The notes: generated from the sequence alone by a model not told the origin. Shown: positions 18,669-29,100, counted from the stretch's first letter. The stretch is DNA of 29,845 nucleotides from Chara braunii (GCA_003427395.1 BFEA01000281.1:185127-214971), one strand, 5' to 3'. Numbers and translations are program-made.

Positions 18669-18770
18669 AGGTGGAGATTTATCTATTTATTTTAATTAAT
18701 TAACTTTTATCTATTTATTTATTTATTTTTGTTTATTTATTTATTTATTCAACATAGGTGGAGATTTATC
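18669..18770. repeat. (TTTA)n tract between 15-bp direct repeats
   Basis: AGGTGGAGATTTATC occurs exactly at 18669-18683 and 18756-18770, flanking about 72 bp of TTTA-type repeat. This could be a target-site duplication around a tail-only insertion, or replication slippage. Confidence 0.65.
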
Positions 18771-18825
18771 AATTTCCCATGGATGACGGTTTCTGTGACT
18801 TGCTCCTTTGCACAACATTCAAAAT

Positions 18826-18883
18826 GAATCTGGATTATATAAATGTTGTGCTAATACACTGCTTACATAAATGTTGTGCTACG

Positions 18884-18912
<29 letters not shown>
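18826..18912. repeat. Small duplication and poly(A) tract
   Basis: ATAAATGTTGTGCTA appears twice (18839-18853 and 18867-18881), then 29 A at 18884-18912. AATCTGGATT occurs before (18827) and after (18911) the pair, so a short retroposed insertion is possible. 18913-19199 shows nothing recognisable. Confidence 0.5.
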
Positions 18913-18918
<6 letters not shown>

Positions 18919-19199
18919 TTGTGGTTTTGTTGCACTGCATTCAAAATGTTCAATCAGTCCCAATGTACCTGGTGCAATTTTCAGTCCAGATACCTGTCAC
19001 ACGTTGAAACAGTGGACTGAGGCCCTTTCTCCTGTGATTCTATGGATGATTGGGATTTCCCTTCGACCCCTCTCGCCGAGGAGATAGATCTTGCAATCTC
19101 TCTACCACTGATGGGGTGCCACGAGGCAGGTGCGGAAATCTAGAGTTGCTCCTCCTCTCCTGGGGCCTCTTTCCACTAGCAGCATAGTGTTTCCTCCCG

Positions 19200-19416
19200 C
19201 TAGCAGCGTCAGCTTTACTCGATGCCTGACTCTGGACGTGTTTGTGGAGATGTGCAGTTGAGGAAACTCAAAAGCCATTTTCCAGGGTCAATTTTCCTCG
19301 ACGCCCGAATCTGGACGTGTTTGTGGAGATGTGCGGTTGAGGAAACTCAAAGCCATTTTTTGCACATCGCCACAAACACGGGCGTCCAAGAAACTCAAGG
19401 CTGCTAGTGGGACTAC
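19200..19416. mobile_element. Rearranged relative of foldback family 1
   Basis: CTGGACGTGTTTGTGGAGATG is present at about 19231 and 19313 followed by TTGAGGAAACTCAAA, an 82-bp-spaced direct repeat. The right side ends GCTGCTAGTGGGAC like family 1, and CACATCGCCACAAACACG near 19363 is complementary to the repeated block. Confidence 0.6.
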
Positions 19417-19477
19417 CCACCTGTTCATCTTGACATTTTTAGACAGTTGCGGTCGGTCCCAGTCTCTGACACCTATA

Positions 19478-19647
19478 TGGGTGTCGCCGCAGGGCACACG
19501 AAATGGAAAACGAAATGAGTGCATCTTCCGGCAGATAATGGCCAGGTTCATCGGTTTGCTGTAAATAGTAATGAGTGTATTTTGCCACCTTTTGTCGGCA
19601 GATGCGCTCTCTTCGTTTTCGTTCGGTGTGCTGTGTGGCGAGGACCT
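19478..19647. mobile_element. Foldback family 2, copy b
   Basis: Block order as in 3915-4090: GTCGCCGCAGGGCAC, AAAACGAAATGAGTGCATCT, TAAATAGTAA at the centre, CCACCTTTTGTCGGCAGATG, then CGTTTTCG and GTGTGGCGAGGACCT. Arms pair imperfectly over about 60 bp. Confidence 0.7.
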
Positions 19648-19780
19648 ATGTATGGGAATCAACTGGTCCCAGTGTGTGTGGACAGTTGAGGTAGTAGGTG
19701 GGTGGATGGGTGGGTGGGTGGGGCGTCCATAAAATTGAGAATTTGAATTAGGTAGGGGGTAATCCTCACACCTGGTGAAT

Positions 19781-19935
19781 GGTCCCACTAGCAAAGAGGA
19801 TCGGATCGAATGCCTGAATCTGGACGAGTTAATGGAGATGTGCAGGAAATCGAGATTGAACTGCTTTTCCGCATCTGTGCTTAAAACACATCCAGATTCA
19901 GGAGCTCGATCCTCTCCTTTTTGCAAGTGGGACCT
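19781..19935 (-). mobile_element. Foldback family 1, copy 4 (reverse)
   Basis: GGTCCCACTAGCAAAGAGGA at the left and GCAAGTGGGACCT at the right; the asymmetric centre GAGATTGAACTGCTTTTCCGC is the reverse complement of that in copies 1 and 3, which sets the orientation. Confidence 0.8.
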
Positions 19936-20017
19936 CGGCCCTGGGCCCAGGTCCCTCTTGCCAAAATTCTTCAGCTCTTACGGTCAATCTCAGCAATCAA
20001 AAGTCAGAATGAAATTA

Positions 20018-20098
20018 GGTTTTTTTGTTCCTTTTTTTTTCTTTGTTTTTTCTTTTTTTTTCCTTTTCTTTTTCTTTTTTTTTTTTCTTTTTTTTTGG
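20018..20098. repeat. T-rich pyrimidine tract
   Basis: About 80 bp of T runs broken by single C or G. From 20099 to 20358 no gene or named repeat is seen. Confidence 0.85.
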
Positions 20099-20356
20099 GC
20101 AAGCCTATCTTTGGTTCTTTTAAAAAGAATAGAATGACTGGCGCCTACGATCATCGATCGGAAATCGAACAGATTCTCAAACTACAGCTAACGCTCCTAA
20201 AGGGTGAGTGGGACTTGGGCCCGAGTGCTAGGGTCCCACAAATGACGTTGAGGTAGCTCAGTGTGAGACATGTGAGACAGAGCCCTGACTTGGATCTGGT
20301 GAAAATCAGTAGGCCTGGAGATATACAGCATGGATCTATTAGATTTGTTGATGTAT

Positions 20357-20358
<2 letters not shown>

Positions 20359-20423
<65 letters not shown>

Positions 20424-20426
20424 TTG
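20359..20426 (-). repeat. LINE1 3' tail: (AAT)n and (AAAT)n
   Basis: On the minus strand this is AAATAAAT.. followed by 17 AAT units, directly after the terminal block of LINE1. It takes the place of a plain poly(A). No target-site duplication matching the sequence beyond it could be found near 9600. Confidence 0.8.
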
Positions 20427-20467
20427 CCTGGCGGGCCGCTCCGTCTATTGGTGGGGAGCCTCACCTG

Positions 20468-20484
20468 CTGGGAACCGGGCCCAG
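20468..20484 (-). promoter_or_regulatory. Terminal stem-loop of LINE1 RNA
   Basis: CTGGG-CCCGGTT-CCCAG on the RNA sense (minus) strand, about 40-45 bases before the tail. Further copies at 20529-20545 (CTGGA/TCCAG) and 21129-21145 (one mismatch) lie upstream in the same 3' UTR. Likely a recognition signal for the element's reverse transcriptase, by analogy with LINE/SINE pairs that share a 3' hairpin. Confidence 0.6.
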
Positions 20485-20696
20485 CGTCCCATGAATACAT
20501 CTGTACAAAACAGTACAAAACCCTTGAGCTGGAAACCAGGTCCAGCATCCCAAATCTAACTTTACTCTTCCCACCTAACCTGCAGCACCTTCGGGTACTG
20601 GCGGGAGAACCACCAGGGGGCACCAGTGGAATCTCCCTCCCTCCCCTAGCTCCTGCCCTCCACCTACTATCCTCACGGCGTCCCGTGTCCCATATA

Positions 20697-20813
20697 CCAA
20701 AATTAGAATATCTGAGCAAAGTGAGGATTGTGGGACCAAAATTAGAATATCTGAGCAAAGTGAGGATTGTGGGACCAAAATTAGAATATCTGAGCAAAGT
20801 GAGGATTGTGGGG
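20697..20813. repeat. 39-bp direct repeat, three copies, in LINE1 3' UTR
   Basis: The unit CCAAAATTAGAATATC...GATTGTGGGA starts at 20697, 20736 and 20775, essentially without differences between copies. There are no spacers between units, so it is a tandem repeat and not a CRISPR-like array. Confidence 0.95.
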
Positions 20814-21238
20814 CCTGGCAGCGTTAAATACCCAGCAGCCCAGGGGATTGACTGTGCAGGCCAAAAAGAACTAAGGGAACTAAAAGAACTAAAGAGTAAG
20901 CCAAGAAGAACAGGGGAAACAGGCGTCTCATAACTCTCCAGCATCCCTTATCCCAACTACTCTTCCAAACTCTTCCAAACCAAACTGACAATGTATTGAA
21001 GAGGACAGAGATAAGCAAGGATAGCACCAGTACTGACCATGCACTGAAGAGGACAGGGATAGGCAGGGATATGGGGGGGGCACACCGGTGAAGTCTACTG
21101 AACCTGCTGGGAACCTCCTGGAAACCTGCTGGAAACTGGGTCCAACGTCCCTCAGTTGCTACCTATCTTTTTTTTCTTAAGCAAGGCCGCTACCTATCGC
21201 TACCTATAAAGCCTGCTTCGTCTGCTGAAAGCCGGGGC

Positions 21239-22575
21239 TCATGCAACTGGTAGTATTTCGGCCAGGGCCAGCGGGTGGGGTGGGAAGGGATCTGCGAAGT
21301 CCTGAGCAGCTCGTAGCGGGGTGCGGGGATCAATTGTGGTCCAATCGTGAAAGATCAGCTGGTAGTCGCTACTATCTCTGTCTGGGGTTCTCCCTGCGCT
21401 TCCCTTTCAGGTTGGCGGCCGGTCCATGACACCTTGGCCACCCATCCCTCCCTCTCTCCGCCTAGCCAGTCCTTGCTAAATGTGGAGATGATCCTGTTCA
21501 TGTCCTCCCAGGTATTCATCGAGTCGAGCTTATCTTTAACTGTCTTCCATTGGGCCACTATCTCGTGCTGGACCAGTGTCCGGATTTGGTCTAGGGCCTC
21601 ACCGTCTTCCACCCTCGCCCCTTCTATCTCAAGACAACATCTTCTCCACCATATAGTCCACAGGATACTCCGTCTGCCTAGGCTGAACATATTTTCCTCG
21701 AATGTCGTCCCCCTGGTTGGAGGGTAATACCCTAAGAGAAGGGCCCTCCAGTCCCATGGCCAGGCTGCCCCAGGAACTATGTGACGCCAAATCATGTCCC
21801 AGCTTCTCCATAATAGCACTGATGCGGGGCATTGGAGGAATATATGTTCGATGGTCTCAGCCCTCTTTCTCCGAGGGTAGCTCAGGAGGCATTTATGGCA
21901 CCACGGTAGCGCCTTCCCTTGTTGTTCCAGGCGGGTGTGGTCTATCAGCCAATCATTGGTTGGTAGGCACCTGTGCTCAATCTGCCACTGGAGGGCGGAA
22001 ATTTTAGTGGGTCTTCTGTTGTAGTGTGCAAACCACCGGATGGGTTTTAGGAGACTGCGGTCTATATTGAGGTGACGATACCATCTGTCTTCAACACGGT
22101 CGCGTAATCTGCGTTTGGGTCTGAGCATCCGGTAAGCAGATTTAGATTTTAAGTTGCATAGTGCCAACACTTTTGCCTCTCCCTTCCTGGTTGGGATATT
22201 CAGGGTTCATTGCCACTCGTCAGGGTCCAGGGGGAAGTCCTCGATTGGAGTCATTGGGCGATACGCCCTCTGGTGATCTCCCTCCGTAATGACCCTGATG
22301 CGATAAACTTCCCTTTGGTCCTTCCATATGAAGGGTTGCTGGTTACAACGCAGTCAGTCATCCTTTAGAATGGAGAAGGTTTCAACTAGCACGTGTGTGT
22401 GGTCTGTGAGGTGCACATATCCTACCTCCCGCTCGTGGTCAGGCAACCCTACCCAGTCATCTTCCTTTACGCAGGGGCCTCTTCTAAGAGTGGCGTACCA
22501 GTGGAAGGGGAAGCTGTCAATCAGCTCATTCAGTGCCCTTTCAGCGAGGCGACAATATCGCAGGGTTGTTCGTAG
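21239..22575 (-). pseudogene. LINE1 ORF2, C-terminal part (zf-RVT-like domain)
   Basis: Begins LRTTLRYCRLAER at 22575 and ends with DFADPFPPH and a TGA at 21239-21241. The Cys/His motif CHKC...EHIFLQC at 21829-21900 fits the zf-RVT family that follows the reverse transcriptase in plant-type LINEs and is thought to bind RNA or DNA. SAYRMLRPKRR and LPTNDWL upstream of it are conserved in LINE2. Defects: TGA at 22354-22356, TGA for a conserved Trp at 22207-22209, and a frameshift near 21370. The rest (22170-21358) is open for 271 codons. Confidence 0.88.
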
Positions 22576-23804
22576 ACACAAGGGGGGAAAGGGAGAGGGG
22601 GGGGAGGGAGGGGAGGGAGGGGAGGGAGGGGGAGGGGGAGGGGAAGGGAAAGGGAAGGAAGAAAATCAACTACTTCAGGACACCCCCCACGGAACCTGGG
22701 GCTTGAATGAACGCCCCTCCACGGACCTGTTCTATCAGGCCTTTGGACCCCAACCCATGGAATGGGAACAATCTGGGGGTCCCCCAGATGAGGTAATGAC
22801 GGACAGCACACCCGAAGCTTGGGGGTCTCAAGGGGAAGAGGATGCAGAGACCAAACTAAGAGGTCTGGCAGAATGGCTAACCAGCCAACTACAGACTTTA
22901 TACACAGGACAGTCAGAGTCTTACTGGGATGAGGCCTACATACAGTTGTTCTCCCTACTGGATGAGAGCCCCAGCCTAAAGAAAGCCTTGGGGCAAGGCC
23001 TGTCACCGGACACGGACTGGCAGCAAGTGCTGTTGAGAATCTGTAACATTGTGCACCACAAGTTCCAGCCCCCCGGAACAACTGAACCGAATCATATAGA
23101 CAAGACGCCATATCAACCGGGACACACAGACAAACCCCCTGAACCAAATCAGGCAGACAATATGCTAGATCAGCCCGAAGGCACGATCAGTCCAGGACAC
23201 ACAAACAAACCCCCTCCTCTCCCTCTTGAGTCTTGACGGCACACGACCAGCCACACAAAGCGATCATGAAACAAGACCTTCCAAACGATTAAAAATACGA
23301 CACCTCATTGAGAAGGGACTGTACCATATGAGCCTACCTGAAGGAGATAAGGTACTAGTACTCCCAATTAGGAGAAAGACCGGAAAATGGGAACTGGGTT
23401 TATCTCTGGTCGATTCGGAAGATCCATATGCCCCGTCTTATGGAGGGATGACATTGCATGGCTGACACATGGGGAGAGAGGGGGCACTTCGAGCTCACGA
23501 GGTCACGGATTTCATCATTAACCACTACGAGCCAGGTTGTACGACTTTTATCAGTGTGTCATCAGAAAACGTGAAGATGGCATACAAAGATCTATATGTA
23601 CGGTTTGAAGACAACAAGGAAGCGGGGCTACAGTGGCTTACACATAGCTCACTTCTCGACACCCAACAATTAAAAATCAAACCTAGCAACATTTGGTTGA
23701 TGGATGACCTACTCACCTGTGTTTGCACAATTCTGAGGAAGAACATCCTCAACAAAGGAGTAAACTGTGAAACACAAGAATTGCCACCGTTACAAATCAG
23801 TTGA
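22576..23804 (+). pseudogene. LINE2 ORF1, C-terminal part
   Basis: Opens with a purine repeat (22586-22665) encoding Gly/Glu/Arg-rich sequence where LINE1 has a Gln-rich linker. Then come the conserved AEWLTSQLQTLYTG, YWDEAYIQLFSLLDESPSLK and RHLIEKGLYHMSLPE blocks, and DLYVRFEDNKEAGLQWL near the end, matching LINE1 12090-12830. Defects: a frameshift near 23230 and TGA for a conserved Trp at 23463-23465. The frame runs about 35 codons past the point where LINE1 ORF1 stops. Confidence 0.85.
22586..22665 (+). repeat. (GGGA)n/(GGGGA)n purine tract
   Basis: A near-perfect purine run with many G3-G5 blocks, prone to G-quadruplex or triplex formation. It lies 10 bp from the right inversion breakpoint. 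Confidence 0.9.
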
Positions 23805-23835
23805 AGGGAAGAGCAAGGGGAACAGACAATCTCCA

Positions 23836-26800
23836 ATGGATTGGGTGGAAGTAGTGTATGGCAGAAATCAAAAGTGGAAACACACTCTCCGACAGACAGA
23901 CCTGAATATTCGATCAATCAATGTAAATGGTCTGGCATCCCGCAACCTGGAAAAAAACAATGTGTTGTGGGACCTAATAAGGGGAGTGAGAGGAAGAACA
24001 TGGTCGGATATTATTTGTGTCCAAGAAACAAACTTAATGGACACACCAGAACACCACAGGGCGCACAAACTAGTTTGGCTCTTTCAAGGATACCAAGTTT
24101 TTGCCCCCAGTCCAGGGAGTGTCGGGGTAGCGATATGGATTCCGCCCGAATCACGCCTAGAAGTCCTTAATTGGGAACAGGACAAGAGAGACGGACGATG
24201 GGTCAAAATTCTGGGCATGTTGGAGTTATAAATTATATGCATTATATCAATCTGCGCCCCTAACACCTCCCACGAGAGAAGGATTTTTTTTGAAAAAATT
24301 GAATCAATCCCTACCCCGGACATCCCGTTGATCCTAGCAGGAGATCTCAATGCCGCACCCGACAGATGGTTGGACCGGTGGAAAACTCCTCTCTCTACTA
24401 TACACAACGCGGAAGAGGATGAGAGGATGCTGAGTGATTTATGTGCTTGTCTCTCACTCTTTGACACCTTCAGGCGGAGTCACCCGACCGAAAGAGCCTT
24501 CACTTGTTTACGGAACAATACCCCTAATAGACTGTCGAACTCTAGGATCGATCTAATCTTGGCATCAGAAGACCTGGGTGGGGGGCTTACCTTGTCAGCA
24601 ATATTGTCGACTAGCTCTCACCCGGGTCTGGATCATAGGATGTGTATGACAGTTTTGACCTTCCGAAAACGCCCGGATCAGGGGGCTAGCTATTATAAAC
24701 TCAACACCTCCCTGCTCCGGTCTGTTTCCTTCAAAAATATCTACAGCAGGTCTGAAACTATTCGAAGGATACGCGCTCCCAACACGATTCCCAGATCACT
24801 TGGTTTAACAACGGACTATTCTTTCTGGCTAAATAATGCAACGAATATTCCAAACATCTAGCTGCACAGCGATACCAACAATAAATCACGATAATGAAAA
24901 ATCTTATGGATGCCGAACAAAAATTATTTTCACAAGAGCAGGAATCAACTACCACAAAGATACAAACCCAAATACAGGACCTGAAATCTCAGCTCTTGAA
25001 GCATGCACAATATTGATGGCAAGGAACCCAGACAAGGGCAAGATTATCCAGACTTACATCTGAATGTATGATGAATTCGCATTTCTTGAGTCTGGCCAAA
25101 CCACGATTTAAAAGAACAACGATCGAGGCGTTCTACGAACCACAAGCTATAGACTCGGATTCGGCCGTGTCCACGGCCTGATGCACAAAGATAACATACG
25201 AATTCTACAAAGATATTTTCGCCTCGCACATAAATATTTCTGATGTACAGGACTACGAACGACAGCTAAGTGAATTTCTGGATCCCGTTAACAAAGCATT
25301 AACATCCCAACAACGTGTATTCTTAGAGGTTTCAATCTCCAAACAAAAAATCTGAACAGCCCTCCTGCAAATGAATGCGGAAAAGGCACCGGGGATAGAT
25401 GGTCTCCCTAAAGAATTCTGGGAGACCACGTGGGATTTTATGAGTCAGGATATCATTAACTTCTATAAAGAAGTGTGACAGACAGGGGAAATGGGTGAGA
25501 GAATGGGGCAAGGAATACTGACTCTCTTATATAAAAAGGGAGACAACATGGACATTAGAAACTATCGTTCCATCACACTCCTCACAGTAATATATAAAAT
25601 GTTGTCTAAAACCCTAGCTAACAGAATGATCCCGGTGATGGAAGACATCATCCATCCCTCCCAAACCGGTTTCATGAAAAACAGGAATATACAGGAGAAT
25701 ATTATGTTAATCCATGAGATACTCCAACTCACGAGGCACTCCCGCCAAAACGCAACACTGGTCTTCATTGATTTTGAAAAGGCCTATAATCATGTGGACT
25801 GACTTTTCCTAGATAAGTGCATGGAAAAATGAATTTTGGGCCAATCTTACGTCATTGGGTCCAGATCCTGCATCAGAATGCAACCACCTCCATCCAAGTC
25901 AACGGGTGTATAGCTCCCCCTTTACGACTACAACGTTCAGTTCGTCAGGGGGATCCGATCGCTCATTTTCTCTTCCTAGTTATCATGGAAGCAATAGTCG
26001 CGAACCTCCGTGCAAACAAAAATATCACCAGAATTCGAATTTCACACATCCCGGAGGAAGCAATTCCAGTGTGTTCCCTCTTTGCCGACGATCTTACAGT
26101 CTTAGCTGACGCCACTCATAATAATATGAAGGAAATTCAGCTAATGATGGAAAAATTCGCTAAAGTTTCGACATGACAGTCAATTGGGGGAGCAAAATTC
26201 AAGGGTGATGGATTCACTACCAAAGGGGACGCCCCCCTGAGTCCCCAAGTATTCAATGGATGCCATTAGAGGCCCTAGTAAGAATTTTAGGAGTTTCCAT
26301 GACCACAGAAGGACGCCCCTCGGCCAACGATGAATGAATCAATACTCCGGCACAAAGAAAGCTGGATAACTGGAGAAACAGACACACATCTCTCTTTGGC
26401 CGCGCCCTTGTTATCAACAATGTGGTCTTCGCCTCCTTATGGTATAAATCCTTACTGTGGCCACTAAGCAGAACTGCCTTAAAAAGCTTAAAGAGAAAGG
26501 CGACAACCTTCCTATGGCGTGGGATTCAATTATCCAACCTAAGGCGGGGGGAGGGTTGGGAATAATGGACCCAGCCACGCAAGTTCAAGCGCTACGCCTA
26601 AGATGGATTAAGAAACTCATCTTTTTCCCCTAGTGTCCCTGGTGCACTTTGGCTTTGGAACGTTTGGCTCAACTGGCCCCAGAGGCTCCCCAAACCATTC
26701 ACCCCCTGATATGGCTTGAGGACCGATACTGGGTGATCCCACGTAAGCTCCCCCAAGGAAGGGAGGGGCTGGAGGGAGGTGGCCAGATTTTAGACAACTT

Positions 26801-28355
26801 TTTACCATCCTTGCTGGAAACTTGGCGTAGACTTCCGCTCCCTAATAGAACCCACCTGGACTGCTGGGAAGAAGTCTATAGGCAACCGTTGTTTGGAAAC
26901 CGATGGGTGACAGACTTGAGGGGTTGTGCTATGATTAGCTCCTCCGCTCCTTGGAAAAGTTGGGTTAATGAGGGGTGCTCAGGGTGAGGGATCTTTGGGA
27001 TTAAGACGAGGGGGATTGGAAAACAGGGGAGTAGTTGCGAGGAACCCTACGCTACTACCACCATTTGGATGAGCATCTTGAGAACCTGATCGAGACTATC
27101 CCCCTTGCATGGTATCAAATTCTTAAACGACGCCCCTCCCTAAAATAAGGTGAATGGGTAGCAGGCACGGAACCTCCACAAAGGATAGGACTGATACATA
27201 TGGTGTCACCCCAGAATGTTCTGGTTGAACACTATGTAATCACCAGAGCAGACGTTTTTCAAGATAGCAGAGCCCCCTTCGAATGAAAGGAAAAAACTTT
27301 TGTGTACAGGGTGAGAGTTCTAAAAGAGAAAGGACAGAGAAAGGTGTTCCAACCCTTCAGACCAATACAGGACCTGGCCCTGGACCCAACAGATTGGTCA
27401 TGGGAACCCTCCCCAAGAAGGGAAGGTTCCAAAGGGGGATGTATTAGCCTGCACCAGCTGTCGCCCAAATCAGCCTACAAAATGCTTAGACCCAAAAGAC
27501 GGCTCAAAGACATAGTGATTGACCGCTGGGCTAGACACCTAAACGTGGACCGCTCCCTACTATCTCCAATTAAATGGTTCCAAGCACAAAAAGTCAAACC
27601 TATGAAAATCTTTTCCCTACAATGGCGAATTGCCCGCCACTGCTTACCAACAAATGATTGGCTGACTGACCGCACTAATCTAGAGCAGGGTCTGCTGCTC
27701 CCGTGGTGCCTCAGATGCCAGAGCCTCTTTCCATTTAACAAAAAAATGAAAACTATCGAACACATCTTCGTGCAATGCCCTATCGCTCAATTCATATGAA
27801 GATGGTGGGACCACATTTGGAGAAAGATGGGATCCGCAATTCCATGGCCTTGGTCCTGGCAAGCCATACTGGCTGGTCACTGGCTACAGGCATAAGCTCC
27901 CTCGACCTTCACAAAAAAATATGTTCAAACTCGGAAGGAGAGTAGTAATATGGACACTCTGGTGGCAGCGATGTGTGCTTGCCTCGGAAAAAGTGAGAGT
28001 GGAGGAGCCAGAAATCACCGAACAGATTCGACAACAGATACATTTCGGACTCACACAAAGATGGCAAGACACAAAAGCACGGCTATACCATTTTCAACAA
28101 CGAGGAGACATCAGGAGACGGATCACAGTATTCTGCACAGACTGGGTAGGCGGAGAGAGATAAGGATGGATAACAAAAGTAGAATGGAGCGGAGACAAGA
28201 GAGAGGAACAGAGAGATTTGGAAGAAATAAGGGACTGCCGCTTACTTTTCAATGACTGGACTAACATTGAACCCTCATTGCCACTCCGCCCCCCCAAGGA
28301 TTTTCCAGACCCTTTCCCGCCCCATGCCCTCTCCTTGACAGAAACCTTGACCTGA
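23836..28355 (+). pseudogene. LINE2 ORF2: endonuclease, reverse transcriptase, zf-RVT
   Basis: Starts MDWVEVVYGRN (equivalent to LINE1 12975) and ends DFPDPFPPH plus about 12 codons at 28355. Endonuclease: SINVNGL, CVQETNL, GDLNAAPD near 24343, SRIDLIL, HPGLDHR. Reverse transcriptase: FIDFEKAYNHVD near 25764-25800, QGDPIAHFLF near 25947-25976, FADD at 26081-26092. Zinc motif C-X2-C...H...C at 27707-27778. Stops include TAA 24229, TGA 25353, 25476, 25801, 26206, 26335, 27284 and 27797; frameshifts lie near 24780, 25830, 26175, 26530 and 26980. It is not expected to make a working enzyme. Confidence 0.9.
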
Positions 28356-28747
28356 TGTCTTCTCTACACTCTCTACACACCTTTGCTAGCATATAAAAGA
28401 CCCGTCCCTGGAACCCCCCGGGGAGGCTGGCTCCGTCGATCAAATACATGCATTTTCTTTTTCTTGACTGCAGCGCCTTAAGCAAGAGAGTATGGAGGGG
28501 GGAGCTAGCAAGTAACAGTGGATATTTGGCGCTGGTTGCAGGGTGAAAAGGTTCCTCCCTCCTTCCAGTACCTTGCTCAGTCAATCCCCTGATTCCCAGG
28601 GTAATCAATGCTGGCGAGACCTTCTGAATACGGTTTCTGATGTATTTCAATTCCAAATGTATAAGGGACGCTGGACCCGTTTTCCAGCAGGTGATTCTCC
28701 CCACCAATAGACTGGAGCTTCTCCCCAGATGGAAAAAAAAAAAAAAA
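28356..28747 (+). other. LINE2 3' UTR and poly(A) tail
   Basis: About 390 bp after the ORF2 stop. The stem-loop CTGGA-CCCGTTT-TCCAG lies at 28671-28687, then CAGGTG..TCTCCCCACCAATAG (28688-28710), and 15 A at 28733-28747. The same block closes LINE1 and the short retroposons. Confidence 0.85.
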
Positions 28748-28762
28748 CCCTACTAATACTTT
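28748..28762 (+). repeat. Target-site duplication of LINE2, 3' copy
   Basis: CCCTACTAATACTTT directly after the poly(A) tail; an exact inverted match to 17647-17661. Confidence 0.93.
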
Positions 28763-29100
28763 CCACCAGGATTCAAGTAGACGGATAAGTCGTTAGGAAC
28801 TAAGACTACCATCACTGGTGGGAGCGTTAGTCGAGTGTAGTCATTATAAGAGTAGTTAGCACGAGGGACCAGTGGGAGCTCCAATGGTTGGATGAAATGA
28901 GAGACCCCGTGAAGAGCAAACTTGAACTAGAGTTGTATCCATTGGGTCCGTGGTGGGAAACCCATCTAGGCAACAAAGGCTCATTACTGTGTGATTGGAC
29001 AATGACAATGGGAGAGTAACCCTACAACTTTTTCTTTGTGCCCAACTCCTAGTCTTTGGGCTTATAGATCTGGGTGTTTTTTTAAATGGATGATGGACCT
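28763..29100. other. No recognisable feature
   Basis: Mixed-composition DNA without a long coherent frame or a repeat known from elsewhere in the window. Confidence 0.4.

Larger units (their letters stand above)
16119..22575. other. Inverted chromosomal segment (6457 bp)
   Basis: The left junction 16118/16119 joins LINE1 ORF2 to inverted LINE2 ORF1. The right junction 22575/22576 joins inverted LINE1 ORF2 to LINE2 ORF1. Re-inverting restores LINE1 ORF2 in frame (GAG AGA | CTA CGA, aligned with GAG TAG TTG CGA of LINE2 at 27029-27040) and LINE2 ORF1 in frame (GGA G | AC ACA), with no bases lost or added. Only CT/AG is shared at the two break sites. The target-site duplication of LINE2 confirms it. 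Confidence 0.92.
20427..22575 (-). mobile_element. LINE1: 3' part, inverted (ORF2 end and 3' UTR)
   Basis: Contains the C-terminal third of ORF2 (22575-21239), then an approximately 800-bp 3' UTR with a 39-bp triple repeat, three copies of a small stem-loop and the tail. Its first codons continue LINE1 ORF2 exactly from 16118. Confidence 0.9.
22576..28747 (+). mobile_element. LINE2: main part (ORF1 end, ORF2, 3' UTR, poly(A))
   Basis: Continues LINE2 from 16119 (minus). It carries the ORF1 C-terminal region, a heavily damaged but almost complete ORF2, a 3' UTR with the shared terminal stem-loop, and a 15-A tail at 28733-28747 followed by the target-site duplication. It is older than LINE1, judging by its load of stops and frameshifts. 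Confidence 0.92.

Noticed and set aside
20697-20813. CRISPR-like array
   Set aside because: The 39-bp units are contiguous without spacers and lie in a LINE 3' UTR of a eukaryote.
16119-22575. Twin priming as the cause of the inverted LINE parts
   Set aside because: Twin priming inverts the 5' part of a single element next to its own 3' part. Here two 5' parts face each other at the left junction and two 3'-ward parts diverge at the right, and the LINE2 target duplication spans the whole region, which only an inversion of the segment explains.
16119-22575. Assembly chimera at the LINE junctions
   Set aside because: It cannot be excluded without reads, but repeat-driven misjoins occur at homologous positions. 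These junctions join different ORFs at non-homologous positions and are mutually reciprocal to the base.
23463-27799. Genetic code with TGA as Trp as the main explanation
   Set aside because: The same frames also carry TAA and TAG stops, a TGA at a Cys position (25801) and many frameshifts, so ordinary decay is the simpler explanation.
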